From positions 124,001 to 188,000 of the forward strand of contig JAXMAZ010000012.1 in assembly GCA_046350115.1 (NCBI GenBank): 64,000 nucleotides of DNA, read 5' to 3'. Shown here one piece after another: positions 51,395 to 60,004 of this stretch. The notes under the pieces were generated by a model, which worked only from the letters and a program-made list of their open reading frames with translations, was not told the DNA's origin and searched no databases. Within the stretch, counting starts at the first letter, position 1. Each line of letters begins with the position of its first letter. This DNA is from JAXMAZ01 sp046350115 (GTDB taxonomy: Bacteria; Planctomycetota; Planctomycetia; Gemmatales; Gemmataceae). The position numbers and the translations under genes are program-made.

Positions 51395-52330
51395 TCACGC
51401 CCGGGTCAGCACCCGCAGCTCTTTGGGCAGCGGGAAGCTGACGTGTTCCTCCCGCACCACCCGGTTCTCGACCGTCGCCCCGAACCGGTCCCGCAGCCGG
51501 GCCAGCACCGCCTGCACGTGTTCCTCCGGGGCGCTCGCCCCGGCCGTCACCAGCACCGTGTCCGTCGGCCGGAACCACTCGTCCCTCAGCTCCGCCGCCG
51601 TGTCGATCAGGTACGCCGGCTTGCCGGTCACGCGGGCGATCTCGGCCAGCCGCTGGCTGTTCGAGCTGTTCTGGCTGCCCAGCACCACCACCACGTCGCA
51701 CTCCGACACCAGATCTTTCACGGCCTCCTGCCGGTTCTGGGTGGCGTAGCAGATGTCCGCCTTGTTCGGCCCGACGATGTGCGGGTACTTCCGCCGCAGG
51801 GCGGCGATGATCCCCTGCGTCTCGTCCACGCTCAGCGTCGTCTGGGTCAGGTACGCCAGCTTGGCGTCGGCCGGCAGGGTGAGGGCTTCGACATCCGCCT
51901 CGTCCTCGACCAGCACCATGCAGTGCGGGGCTTCGCCCATCGTGCCGACCACCTCGTCGTGCCCCTCGTGGCCGATGTAGACGATGGTGTACCCCTCCTT
52001 GGCGTACCGCACCGCCTCCATGTGGACCTTCGTCACCAGCGGGCAGGTGGCGTCGATGGCCCGCAGGTTCCGCTCGGCCGACGCCTTGCGGATCTCCGGC
52101 GAGACGCCGTGGGCGCTGTACAGCACCGTCTGCCCGGCCGGCACCTCGGCCAGTTCGTCCACGAACACCGCCCCCTTGGCCCGGTACGCCGCGACGATCG
52201 GCCGGTTGTGGACGATCTCGTGGTACACGTAGATGGGCGGGCCGAAGTGGGCCAGGGCGGCGTCCAGGGCGTCGACCGCCATGTTCACCCCGGCGCAGAA
52301 CCCGCGGGGGTTGGCCAGCAGCACGTTCAT
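51395..52330 (-). CDS. ispH: 4-hydroxy-3-methylbut-2-enyl diphosphate reductase
   Basis: The predicted protein has 311 residues, normal for IspH. The iron-sulfur cysteines are Cys12 (NPRGFCAGV), Cys96 (DATCPLV) and Cys194 (ADICYATQNRQ), and the conserved SAHGVSP and GTMGEA segments are present. It carries out the last step of the MEP pathway of isoprenoid synthesis in the cytoplasm. It is the upstream gene of a two-gene unit with Fic. The start at 52330 (MNVLLANPRGFCAG) is standard. Confidence 0.96.
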   Translation of the reverse strand: MNVLLANPRGFCAGVNMAVDALDAALAHFGPPIYVYHEIVHNRPIVAAYRAKGAVFVDELAEVPAGQTVLYSAHGVSPEIRKASAERNLRAIDATCPLVTKVHMEAVRYAKEGYTIVYIGHEGHDEVVGTMGEAPHCMVLVEDEADVEALTLPADAKLAYLTQTTLSVDETQGIIAALRRKYPHIVGPNKADICYATQNRQEAVKDLVSECDVVVVLGSQNSSNSQRLAEIARVTGKPAYLIDTAAELRDEWFRPTDTVLVTAGASAPEEHVQAVLARLRDRFGATVENRVVREEHVSFPLPKELRVLTRA

Positions 52331-52414
52331 CCGGGTCGTCCTCCGCGGTCAACAGGTCAACCGCCGGGCGGGCGGGGCGGATCACCGGTAGTGTATCGGC
52401 GGCCGGGCGGGGTT

Positions 52415-52571
52415 GGAGCCGCGGAGCGGCGGCCGGGTAAAGCCTGGGGCGGAAGCCCCAGGACGCGACCCCGACCCATTCCCGCAGCCCCGGCGGGGCT
52501 GGTTGACCACGCGTGGTCGTCTGGGGCTTCCGCCCCAGGCTTGGGACCGGCGGCCGCCGCTCCGCGGCTCC
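52415..52571. repeat. Intergenic inverted repeat, family D
   Basis: The outer arms GGAGCCGCGGAGCGGCGGCC and GGCCGCCGCTCCGCGGCTCC match those of the element at 20431. The inner pair is different: AAGCCTGGGGCGGAAGCCCC and GGGGCTTCCGCCCCAGGCTT. The two family-D elements are therefore mosaics with a common end and an exchanged core. Confidence 0.88.
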
Positions 52572-52628
52572 CTCGGGTGGGGGCGCGGCCGTTGCCGCTC
52601 GCCCGGGCGCTCACGCTCCCGGCTCGCC

Positions 52629-52662
52629 AAAAAAGAACGCCGCCCCGGTCGGGGCGGCGTTC
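52629..52662 (-). terminator. Intrinsic terminator after the small secreted Cys protein
   Basis: Arms GAACGCCGCCCC and GGGGCGGCGTTC (52635-52646, 52651-52662) form a perfect stem. On the minus strand it is followed by TTTTTT. It lies 20 bases beyond the stop at 52682. Confidence 0.92.
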
Positions 52663-52681
52663 GCGGTGGTCCGGGGGGCGG

Positions 52682-53041
52682 TTACTTCTTGTCTTCGACC
52701 TTGATCGGCTCGCCCTTCTTGAGCGTCTCGATCACCATCTTCTTCTCCCCCTTCTCCTCAACCGTCTTGACCAGCCCCGTCACCTTGACGGCCTTCTCCC
52801 CGCCGCACTTGTGGTACTTCGCCTTTTTGCCGTCGTCCTTCAGGTAGAACTTGGTCTCCTTGCCGTCCTTGGTGACGACCAGCACGTTGCTGCACTCGTC
52901 CGTCTCGCTCAGCTTGCACTTGCCGCAGACGAGCTTGCCTTCCAGCGTCTTCTTCTCGCCCTTGGCGTCGTCGGCGACGACGTTGGCGGCGAGGGACAGG
53001 GCGGCGACGCCGACCAGCAGCGCGACCAGCTTGCGGACCAT
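52682..53041 (-). CDS. Small secreted cysteine protein
   Basis: The predicted protein has 119 residues. A signal peptide covers about residues 1-23 (MVRKLVALLVGVAALSLAANV). The mature part is Lys-rich with CGKCKLSETDEC, then VLVVTKDGKETKFYLKDDGK and KCGGEKAVKVTGLVKTVEEK. Cys-x-x-Cys and two further Cys might bind a metal. I recall similar small secreted planctomycete proteins but cannot name the family with certainty. It is followed by a strong terminator, so it is probably a single-gene unit. Confidence 0.72.
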   Translation of the reverse strand: MVRKLVALLVGVAALSLAANVVADDAKGEKKTLEGKLVCGKCKLSETDECSNVLVVTKDGKETKFYLKDDGKKAKYHKCGGEKAVKVTGLVKTVEEKGEKKMVIETLKKGEPIKVEDKK

Positions 53042-53217
53042 AACCGGCTCCTGTGAACTCGGGATCGGGCGGGCGGACACCGGGGACACTATAAACCCGT
53101 CGGCCGTCGGGGGCAACGATTGATCGCCCGACCACTTCCGGCCGCGGGCGTTGACGCCCCCGGGCGAGCGTCGTAGTATTCGTATTTCGGTTTTTCGGCC
53201 CCCGGGACCGCAGCCGG

Positions 53218-54132
53218 ATGTCGGCCCACCCGCCCGCCACCGACGCCCTCCTCCAGGCCGCCGCCCGGGTGCGGGCGCTCGCCGGCCGGCCGGTGGTGGT
53301 GAAGCTGGGCGGCAGCGCGATGGAAGACCCGGTCGCCACCCACGGGGCGGTGGAGTCGGCCGCCGCCCTGCAAGCCCTGGGCGTCCGGCTGGTCGTGCTC
53401 CACGGCGGCGGCAAGCCGATCGACCGGGCGATGGCTGCCGCCGGGCTGACCCCGCGGAAGGTGGCCGGCCGGCGGTACACGGACGAGGCGACGCTTGAGG
53501 TCGTCGTCCGGGTGCTCAAGGAGCTGAACGCCGAGGTGGTCGCCCTGTTCACCGAGGTCGGCGGCCGGGCCGGGCTGGTGACGAACGCGGACGCCACCGG
53601 CATCGACGTCAGCCAGGCGTTCCAGGCTCCGAACCGATTCCCGCTCGTCGGCGATATGCTGACACTGCCCGGGCCGGACGGCCAGTCGATCGACCTGGGC
53701 CGGGTGGGCAAACCGACCCACGTCGACGCCGCCCTGCTCGGCCGGTCGCTGGCGATGGGGTACGCCCCGGTCCTGCCGTCCCTGGCCCGCAGCGCGGCCG
53801 ACGGCGGCTGGCTGAACGTGAACGCGGACACCGCCGCGTCCGCCGTCGCCGGGGCGATCCGGGCCGACGCCTGCCTGTTCCTGACCGACACCCCTGGGGT
53901 GCTACAAAACGTGGCCGACCCGGACTCGCTCCTGCCGAAGCTCACCCGCTCGGAGTGCGACGCCCTGATCCGGGACGGGGTGATCGGCGGCGGGATGGTG
54001 CCGAAGGTGGAGGCGTGCTTCGAGGCGCTGGACGCCGGGGCCGGCCGGGCGGTGATTCTCGACGGCCGGGTGCCGCACGCCCTGCTGCACTGGTTCCTGG
54101 GCGAACCCGCCGGCACCGAGATCGTCCCTTAA
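53218..54132 (+). CDS. argB: Acetylglutamate kinase
   Basis: The predicted protein has 304 residues. Family landmarks: VVVKLGGSAMEDP near residue 26, VVLHGGGKPIDRAM near 59, the NVNADTAASAVAGAIRA block (substrate and ATP contact) and LFLTDTPGVLQN. The final GGGMVPKVEACFEAL matches the C-terminal ATP-site helix. It phosphorylates N-acetylglutamate, the second step of arginine synthesis. argD and argF follow on the same strand. The ATG at 53218 agrees with the family start. Confidence 0.95.
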   Translation: MSAHPPATDALLQAAARVRALAGRPVVVKLGGSAMEDPVATHGAVESAAALQALGVRLVVLHGGGKPIDRAMAAAGLTPRKVAGRRYTDEATLEVVVRVLKELNAEVVALFTEVGGRAGLVTNADATGIDVSQAFQAPNRFPLVGDMLTLPGPDGQSIDLGRVGKPTHVDAALLGRSLAMGYAPVLPSLARSAADGGWLNVNADTAASAVAGAIRADACLFLTDTPGVLQNVADPDSLLPKLTRSECDALIRDGVIGGGMVPKVEACFEALDAGAGRAVILDGRVPHALLHWFLGEPAGTEIVP

Positions 54133-54150
54133 CTCATGTTTCCTCACCAG

Positions 54151-54177
54151 GCCCACCCGTTGCTACGGGTGGGCTTT
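54151..54177 (+). terminator. Hairpin terminator after argB
   Basis: GCCCACCCGT and ACGGGTGGGC flank TGCT and are followed by TTT. The same hairpin recurs at 31260 and 59975. It lies 18 bases after argB, so argD may need its own promoter or partial readthrough. Confidence 0.75.
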
Positions 54178-54223
54178 GAGGCTTCCACCCATTGCCCTGC
54201 GACGGAGTCCCATCAGCACTCCC

Positions 54224-55429
54224 ATGACCACGACCACCGCCACGTCCGCCGATGTGATCGCCCTGGCCAAGAAGTACGTGATCGGGAACTACACCCGATA
54301 CCCGGTCTGCCTGGTCCGGGGCGACGGGTCGTGGGTGTGGGACGCCGAGGGGAACCGGTATCTCGACTTCTTCCCCGGGTGGGGTTGCGGCATCCTCGGC
54401 CACTGCCCGCCGCGGGTCGTCGAGGCGGTCCGGGAGCAGGTCGGGACGCTCATCCACGTGCCGAACACCTGGTACACCGAGCCGCAGGCCCGGCTGGCGG
54501 AAGCCCTCGCCGAGCGGACCGGGTGGGGCGGCCAGTGCTTCTTCTGCAACAGCGGCACCGAAGCGAACGAAGCCGCCATCAAGCTGGCCCGGCTGAACGG
54601 CAAGCCGAAGGGCAAGTACAAGATCGTCACCTTCACCAACAGCTTCCACGGGCGGACGATGGGGTCGCTGTCGGCCACCGCCCAGCCGAAGTACCACGCC
54701 GGCGTCGAGCCGATCCTGCCCGGGTTCGTGTACGCCCCGTTCGGCGACCTGGACGCGGTGGCGAAGCTGATCGACGCCGAGACGTGCGCGGTGATGCTGG
54801 AGCCGATCCAGGGCGAGGGCGGGATCAACCTGCCGCCGGCCGGGTTCCTGGAAGGGCTGCGGCAGCTCTGCGACCAGCACGGCATGCTGCTCATCTTCGA
54901 CGAGGTGCAGACCGGCATGGGCCGCACCGGCAAGTGGTACGCCCACCAGCACTGGGACATCGTGCCGGACATCGTGACGCTGGCCAAGGCGGTGGCCGGC
55001 GGCATCGCCCTCGGCGGGCTGATCGCCAAGAATGAAGTCGCCGAGAAGCTCAAGCCGGGCACCCACGCAGCCACGTTCGGCGGCAACCCGGTGGCGTCGG
55101 TGGCCGCCCTCGCCACCATCGAGACCATCGAGGCGGACGGTCTGCTCGACCGGGCGACCAAGGTGGGGGAGCGGTTCCGGGAGCGGTTCACCGCCTTGAA
55201 GGCGAAGTGCCCGCTCATCACCGAGGTCCGCATCAAGGGGACGATGATCGGCGTGCAACTGGCCGTCGAAGGCGCCCCGATCGTGCAGAAGTGCCTGGAC
55301 CGCGGGCTGCTCGTCAACTGCACCCACGGGACCGTCCTGCGGCTACTACCGGCGGTGAACATCCCGGCCGACCTGATCGACGCCGGGTGCGACACCCTGG
55401 CCGAAGTCCTGCTGTCCCACAACCCGTAA
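54224..55429 (+). CDS. argD: Acetylornithine aminotransferase
   Basis: The predicted protein has 401 residues. Class III aminotransferase landmarks: CFFCNSGTEANEAAIKLAR, SFHGRTMGSLSATAQPKYH, LIFDEVQTGMGRTGKWYAHQ, and the PLP lysine in TLAKAVAGGIALGG. The substrate-specific region agrees with ArgD rather than with GABA enzymes. It makes acetylornithine from the semialdehyde. The ATG at 54224 was chosen; an upstream in-frame GTG-type start is less likely. It sits between argB and argF. Confidence 0.93.
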   Translation: MTTTTATSADVIALAKKYVIGNYTRYPVCLVRGDGSWVWDAEGNRYLDFFPGWGCGILGHCPPRVVEAVREQVGTLIHVPNTWYTEPQARLAEALAERTGWGGQCFFCNSGTEANEAAIKLARLNGKPKGKYKIVTFTNSFHGRTMGSLSATAQPKYHAGVEPILPGFVYAPFGDLDAVAKLIDAETCAVMLEPIQGEGGINLPPAGFLEGLRQLCDQHGMLLIFDEVQTGMGRTGKWYAHQHWDIVPDIVTLAKAVAGGIALGGLIAKNEVAEKLKPGTHAATFGGNPVASVAALATIETIEADGLLDRATKVGERFRERFTALKAKCPLITEVRIKGTMIGVQLAVEGAPIVQKCLDRGLLVNCTHGTVLRLLPAVNIPADLIDAGCDTLAEVLLSHNP

Positions 55430-55431
55430 TC

Positions 55432-55534
55432 CCAAGTCGTCAAGTCGTCAGGTCTTCAAGTCGTCAGGTCCGCAACCCCAGACTGCGGCCCAGACGACTT
55501 GAAGACTTGAAGACTTGATGACCTGACGACTTGG
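55432..55534. repeat. Palindrome of tandem AAGTCGTC-type units between argD and argF
   Basis: The left part has CCAAGTCGTCAAGTCGTCAG repeated in approximate 9-base steps. The right part has GACGACTTGAAGACTTGAAG and ends CTGACGACTTGG. The two halves pair imperfectly. Unlike the other families this is A+T-richer and made of short tandem units. It fills the 103-base gap between the two arginine genes. Confidence 0.82.
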
Positions 55535-55541
55535 ATTTCCG

Positions 55542-56459
55542 ATGCGTCACTTCCTCAACCTGATCTCCGTCCCGGCGGACACCGTCCGCCAACTGCTCGC
55601 GGACGCCGCCCGGCTGAAGGCCGCCCACAAGCGGGGCATCCCGAGCCGGACGCTGGCCGGCAAGGTGGTCGGGCTGGTGTTCGAGAAGCCGAGCCTGCGG
55701 ACCCGGGTCAGCTTCGAGGCGGCCGTCGCCCACCTGGGCGGCAGCTCCCTGTTCCTGCCGGGGAACGAGGTCGGCCTCGGCTGGCGGGAGACGCACGCCG
55801 ACTTCGCCCGGACGATGGGCCGGTTCGTGGACTGCCTGGTGCTGCGGGTGTTCCAGCAGGAGACGGTCGAGGCGATGGCCAAGTGGTCCGGGGTGCCGGT
55901 GGTGAACGGGCTGAGCGACCGGTCGCACCCGTGCCAGGCGCTGGCGGACTTGCTGACCATCCAGGAGGCGTTCGGCACGGCCGAGGGGAAGACGGTGGCG
56001 TTCGTCGGGGACGGGAACAACGTGGCCCGGTCGCTGGCCGTCGGGTGTGCCAGGGTGGGGGCGAAGTTCGTGCTAGCCTGCCCGCCGGGGTACGAGTGGG
56101 ACGAGCGGTTCGTCACGGAGTACACGGCGTCGGTCGGCACCCCGCCCCCGCCGGCGGTCCACGATGCGGCGGCGGCCGTCCGGTCGGCGGACGTGATCTA
56201 CACCGACGTGTGGACCAGCATGGGCCAGGAGGCGGAGCGGGAGGAGCGGTTGCGGCAGTTCGCCAAGTTCCAGGTGAACGCCGAGTTGCTGGCGAAGGCG
56301 CCGAAGCACTGCCGGGTGTTGCACTGCCTGCCGGCCCACCGCGGGGAGGAGATCACCGACGACGTGGTGGACGGCCCGCAGAGCGCCGTCTTCGACCAGG
56401 CGGAGAACCGCCTACACGCCCAGAAGGCCGTGCTGGAGTGGCTGTTCGCCGGCCGATAA
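55542..56459 (+). CDS. argF: Ornithine carbamoyltransferase
   Basis: The predicted protein has 305 residues. The carbamoyl-phosphate site SLRTR is at 51-55, HPCQALAD at 129-136 and HCLPAHRGEEI near residue 265, all diagnostic for the enzyme. A VFIGDGNNVARSLA-type loop (FVGDGNNVARSLA) is present. It makes citrulline from ornithine and carbamoyl phosphate. It lies downstream of argB and argD. The ATG 55542 opens directly after the repeat. Confidence 0.95.
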   Translation: MRHFLNLISVPADTVRQLLADAARLKAAHKRGIPSRTLAGKVVGLVFEKPSLRTRVSFEAAVAHLGGSSLFLPGNEVGLGWRETHADFARTMGRFVDCLVLRVFQQETVEAMAKWSGVPVVNGLSDRSHPCQALADLLTIQEAFGTAEGKTVAFVGDGNNVARSLAVGCARVGAKFVLACPPGYEWDERFVTEYTASVGTPPPPAVHDAAAAVRSADVIYTDVWTSMGQEAEREERLRQFAKFQVNAELLAKAPKHCRVLHCLPAHRGEEITDDVVDGPQSAVFDQAENRLHAQKAVLEWLFAGR

Positions 56460-56551
56460 GCCACTCCCCGCGGCGATTGGCACAGGACTTGCGCACAGGC
56501 AACCTGACCTGTTAGCCTGCGTGCGTTCCGACGGCAACGGAGGCGCACGGC

Positions 56552-56884
56552 ATGTTAGTAATCAGCCTGGGCGGCGAGGGCGAGGTTCCAGGTGTCATCA
56601 ATCAACAGGGACCGTGGGCCGTGACGGACCGCCGGTGGCGGTCCGCCCAGGACGGGAAGACCTTCGCCGAACTTGTGGCCGAAGGGATCGCGTTCTTGAT
56701 CTGCCCGAATCATCCCCTTCCGTTCCCGGACGAGTCGGTCGATGTGGTCATCACGAACGGCGTCAAAGTCGATGGTCTCGGCTCTTACGGGCCGTGGGTG
56801 ACAACGGCCGAGGTCGAGCGTATCCTGAAGTCCGGTGGCGAGTGGCGGAAGGACTACGGGGCGGAACTATGGACCAAACCCTGA
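56552..56884 (+). CDS. Hypothetical protein, methyltransferase-like fragment
   Basis: The predicted protein has 110 residues and I do not recognise it. The stretch PLPFPDESVDVVITNG and then TTAEVERILKSGGEW resembles the later motifs of class I SAM methyltransferases, but the glycine-rich SAM motif is absent. It could be a toxin-like module or a cut gene. It overlaps the next gene by 16 bases, so they are translated together. The ATG follows GGAGGCGCACGGC. Its placement between argF and rph interrupts an otherwise metabolic run. Confidence 0.55.
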   Translation: MLVISLGGEGEVPGVINQQGPWAVTDRRWRSAQDGKTFAELVAEGIAFLICPNHPLPFPDESVDVVITNGVKVDGLGSYGPWVTTAEVERILKSGGEWRKDYGAELWTKP

Positions 56885-57353
56885 CGAGCTTCCGCTCTCT
56901 GTCCAACGCCGCGCCTGGCGAGGGCGTCGCCGAGCGGCAGCGGCGGGCGGCCCGTGAACTGCCCGAGGTCGTCGAACAGTCGGCCCTGAATTGGTGGGAG
57001 AAGGACGCCCCCCTGCCCGACGACGACTCGTTTCTGCTGATCGGGGTGGCCGTCTGGTCCGGGTACGACCTGAACACCCTCGACCACGTCGAGGCCGCCG
57101 TACGGGCCGGCACCGCCCCCGGGCTACAGGTGTACGTTTTCGACGCCGACACCATGCTGTCCCAGGACGAGGTCGAAGCCGTGTTTCCGGGGCTCGGGTC
57201 GATCCACCACACCCCGATCGTGGGCCTCTGGCGGGGTGGCAAGCTCGTGGAGCGGGAGTGCGGCTACCTGGGACGGCAGGTCATCGCCCGCGCGCTGAAC
57301 ATTGACGACAAGCCCCTCCATGAACGCATCACCGCCACCGTGAGTAGCACCTG

Positions 57354-57354
<1 letters not shown>
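56869..57354 (+). CDS. Hypothetical protein, partner of the preceding gene
   Basis: The predicted protein has 161 residues. A C-terminal stretch, HHTPIVGLWRGGKLVERECG, resembles the end of a thioredoxin-like fold with the cis-Pro loop, but no CxxC is seen. The N-terminal half contains RAARELPEVVEQSALNWWEK. It starts inside the preceding gene (16-base overlap), and its stop TGA shares one base with the ATG of rph. So three genes are tightly joined. I cannot name it; it may be an immunity-type or accessory protein, but this is inference. Confidence 0.6.
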
Positions 57355-58088
<734 letters not shown>

Positions 58089-58094
58089 GCTCTG

Positions 58095-58167
58095 GTCTGG
58101 TGGGGCAGGCATTTCTGCCTGCCCGACAACGACCTCCGGGCAGGCAGAAATGCCTGCCCCACCAGAC
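58095..58167. repeat. Intergenic inverted repeat (31 bp perfect arms)
   Basis: Perfect 31-base arms (58095-58125 and 58137-58167) with an 11-base loop start GTCTGGTGGGGCAGGCATTT. The sequence GGCAGGCATTTCTGCCTGCC inside each arm is itself a palindrome. It sits between rph and the sulfatase, 6 bases before the sulfatase ATG. Confidence 0.9.
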
Positions 58168-58173
58168 CGAACC

Positions 58174-59958
58174 ATGCTCCGACTCCTTCTCGCAGTCGTC
58201 GCCCTCGGCTGCGCCTCGCGGCTAACCGCCGCGCCGAACGTCGTGCTGATCGTCGCCGACGACCTCGGCGCCCGCGACCTCGGCTGCTACGGCAGCACCT
58301 ACCACCGCACCCCGCATCTGGACAAGTTGGCCACGCAGGGGGTGCGGTTCACCCGGGCGTATGCGGCTTGCCCGGTCTGCTCGCCGACCCGGGCGGCCAT
58401 TCTCACCGGCATGTACCCGCAACGGTTCGGCATCACCGACTGGCTGCCCGGCCGGCCGGACCGCCCGGACCAGAAGCTCAACCGGCCGCCGCTGACCATG
58501 CAACTGCCGCCCGAGGTGGTGACGCTCGCCGAGGTGCTGAAGGCGGCCGGGTACGCCACCGCCCACGTCGGCAAGTGGCACCTGGGCGGGGACGGGTTCG
58601 GGCCGACGACGCAGGGCTTCGACATCAACATTGCCGGCGACCACACCGGCACCCCGCGGAGCTACTTCGCCCCGTTCCGCAACAAGCAGGGGGCGATGCC
58701 CGGGTTGGAGGAGGCCCCGGACGGCCAGTACCTGACCGACCGGCTGACCGACGAGGCGGTCCGGTTCATCACGGCGAAGAAGGACAAGCCGTTCTTCCTG
58801 TACCTGTCGCACTACGCCCCGCACACCCCGATGCGGGCCAAGCCAGAGCTGGTGGCGAAGTACAAGCCGGGGCCGCACGGCACCCAGGGGCACCCGACCT
58901 ACGCGGCCATGCTGGAGAGCCTGGACGCGGGCGTCGGCCGGGTGCTGCAAACCCTCGACGACCTGAAGCTGGCCGACAACACGCTGGTCATCTTCACCAG
59001 CGACAACGGCGGGCTGGCGACGCTCGAAGGGATGCCCCAGGCGCCGACGTTCAACGGCCCGCTGCGGGAGGGCAAGGGCTACCTGTACGAAGGCGGGATT
59101 CGGGTGCCGCTGATCGTCCGCGGGCCGAAGGTCGGTCGGCCGGGCACGACGTTCGACCAACTCGCCGGCAGCATCGACCTGATGCCGACCGCCCTCCAAG
59201 CGTGCGGTCTGAAATCGGCCGAAGGCGGTGACGGAGAGGGGCTGGTGCCGCGGCTGAACGGCGCCCGGATCGCCCCCCGCGGCCCGCTGTTCTGGCACTA
59301 CCCGCACTACGCCAACCAGGGTAGCCGGCCGGGCGGGGCGGTGATCGATTGGCCGTTCAAACTGATCGAACACTACGAGTCCGGCCAGCGGGAGCTGTTC
59401 GACCTGTCGAAGGACGAGCGGGAGTCCCGCAACCTGGCCGCCGATCAGCCGGCGAAGGTGGCTGAGCTGGCGGCCAAGCTGGACGCCTGGCGGAAGGAGG
59501 TCGGGGCGAAGATGCCGACGCCGAACCCGGCCTACCACCCGAACCCGCAGGCGGCCGACGGGTCGGTGACACTGCACGCCCGGACCGCGTTCGTCCACGG
59601 TACGCAACTCCGGTACGAGCCGCTGCCGCACAAGGACACGCTCGGCTTCTGGACGAAGGCGGACGACTTCGCCACCTGGGAGTTCGAGCTGGCGAAGCCC
59701 GGTCCGTTCGCCGTGCGGGTGCTGCAAGGGTGCGGCACCGGCAGCGGCGGGAGCGAGGTGGAGATGGCGGTGGGCGACGCCGCCGTGCGGTTCACCGTGA
59801 AGGAGACGGGCGGGTTCCAGAAGTTCGAGCCGCGGGAGGTCGGCACGCTGACCATCGACAAACCGGGGCGGCACACACTGACTGTGCGGGCCAGGTCGAA
59901 GCCCGGGGCCGCAGTCATGGATTTGCGGCAGGTGGTGCTGACACCTGTTGCGAAGTGA
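58174..59958 (+). CDS. Sulfatase with C-terminal beta-domain
   Basis: The predicted protein has 594 residues. A signal peptide is present (LLLAVVALGCASRLTA). The sulfatase core starts PNVVLIVADDLGARDLGCYG, and the formylglycine site C-S-P-T-R is at 69-73 in CPVCSPTRAAILTG. Further landmarks: HVGKWHLGG, DNGGLATLEG and LFDLSKDERESRNLA. After about residue 465 a second beta-rich domain of about 125 residues follows (TWEFELAKPGPFAVRVLQ ... DKPGRHTLTVRA), possibly carbohydrate binding. It would remove sulfate esters from extracytoplasmic polysaccharide. A 16-base piece of a family-F repeat codes part of the signal region. Confidence 0.93.
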   Translation: MLRLLLAVVALGCASRLTAAPNVVLIVADDLGARDLGCYGSTYHRTPHLDKLATQGVRFTRAYAACPVCSPTRAAILTGMYPQRFGITDWLPGRPDRPDQKLNRPPLTMQLPPEVVTLAEVLKAAGYATAHVGKWHLGGDGFGPTTQGFDINIAGDHTGTPRSYFAPFRNKQGAMPGLEEAPDGQYLTDRLTDEAVRFITAKKDKPFFLYLSHYAPHTPMRAKPELVAKYKPGPHGTQGHPTYAAMLESLDAGVGRVLQTLDDLKLADNTLVIFTSDNGGLATLEGMPQAPTFNGPLREGKGYLYEGGIRVPLIVRGPKVGRPGTTFDQLAGSIDLMPTALQACGLKSAEGGDGEGLVPRLNGARIAPRGPLFWHYPHYANQGSRPGGAVIDWPFKLIEHYESGQRELFDLSKDERESRNLAADQPAKVAELAAKLDAWRKEVGAKMPTPNPAYHPNPQAADGSVTLHARTAFVHGTQLRYEPLPHKDTLGFWTKADDFATWEFELAKPGPFAVRVLQGCGTGSGGSEVEMAVGDAAVRFTVKETGGFQKFEPREVGTLTIDKPGRHTLTVRARSKPGAAVMDLRQVVLTPVAK

Positions 59959-59974
59959 GGTGGGAGGAGGTCGC

Positions 59975-60004
59975 AAAGCCCACCCGTTGCAACGGGTGGG
60001 CTTT
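59975..60004. terminator. Perfect 30-base palindromic terminator between convergent genes
   Basis: AAAGCCCACCCGTTG and its complement form a perfect palindrome; AAA/TTT ends serve both strands. It lies between the sulfatase and the convergent cysteine-synthase-like gene and touches its stop. It is the same hairpin type as at 31260 and 54151. Confidence 0.82.

Noticed and set aside
55432..55534. CRISPR-like array between argD and argF
   Set aside because: Units are about 9 bases without unique spacers and are arranged as a palindrome; no cas gene is near.
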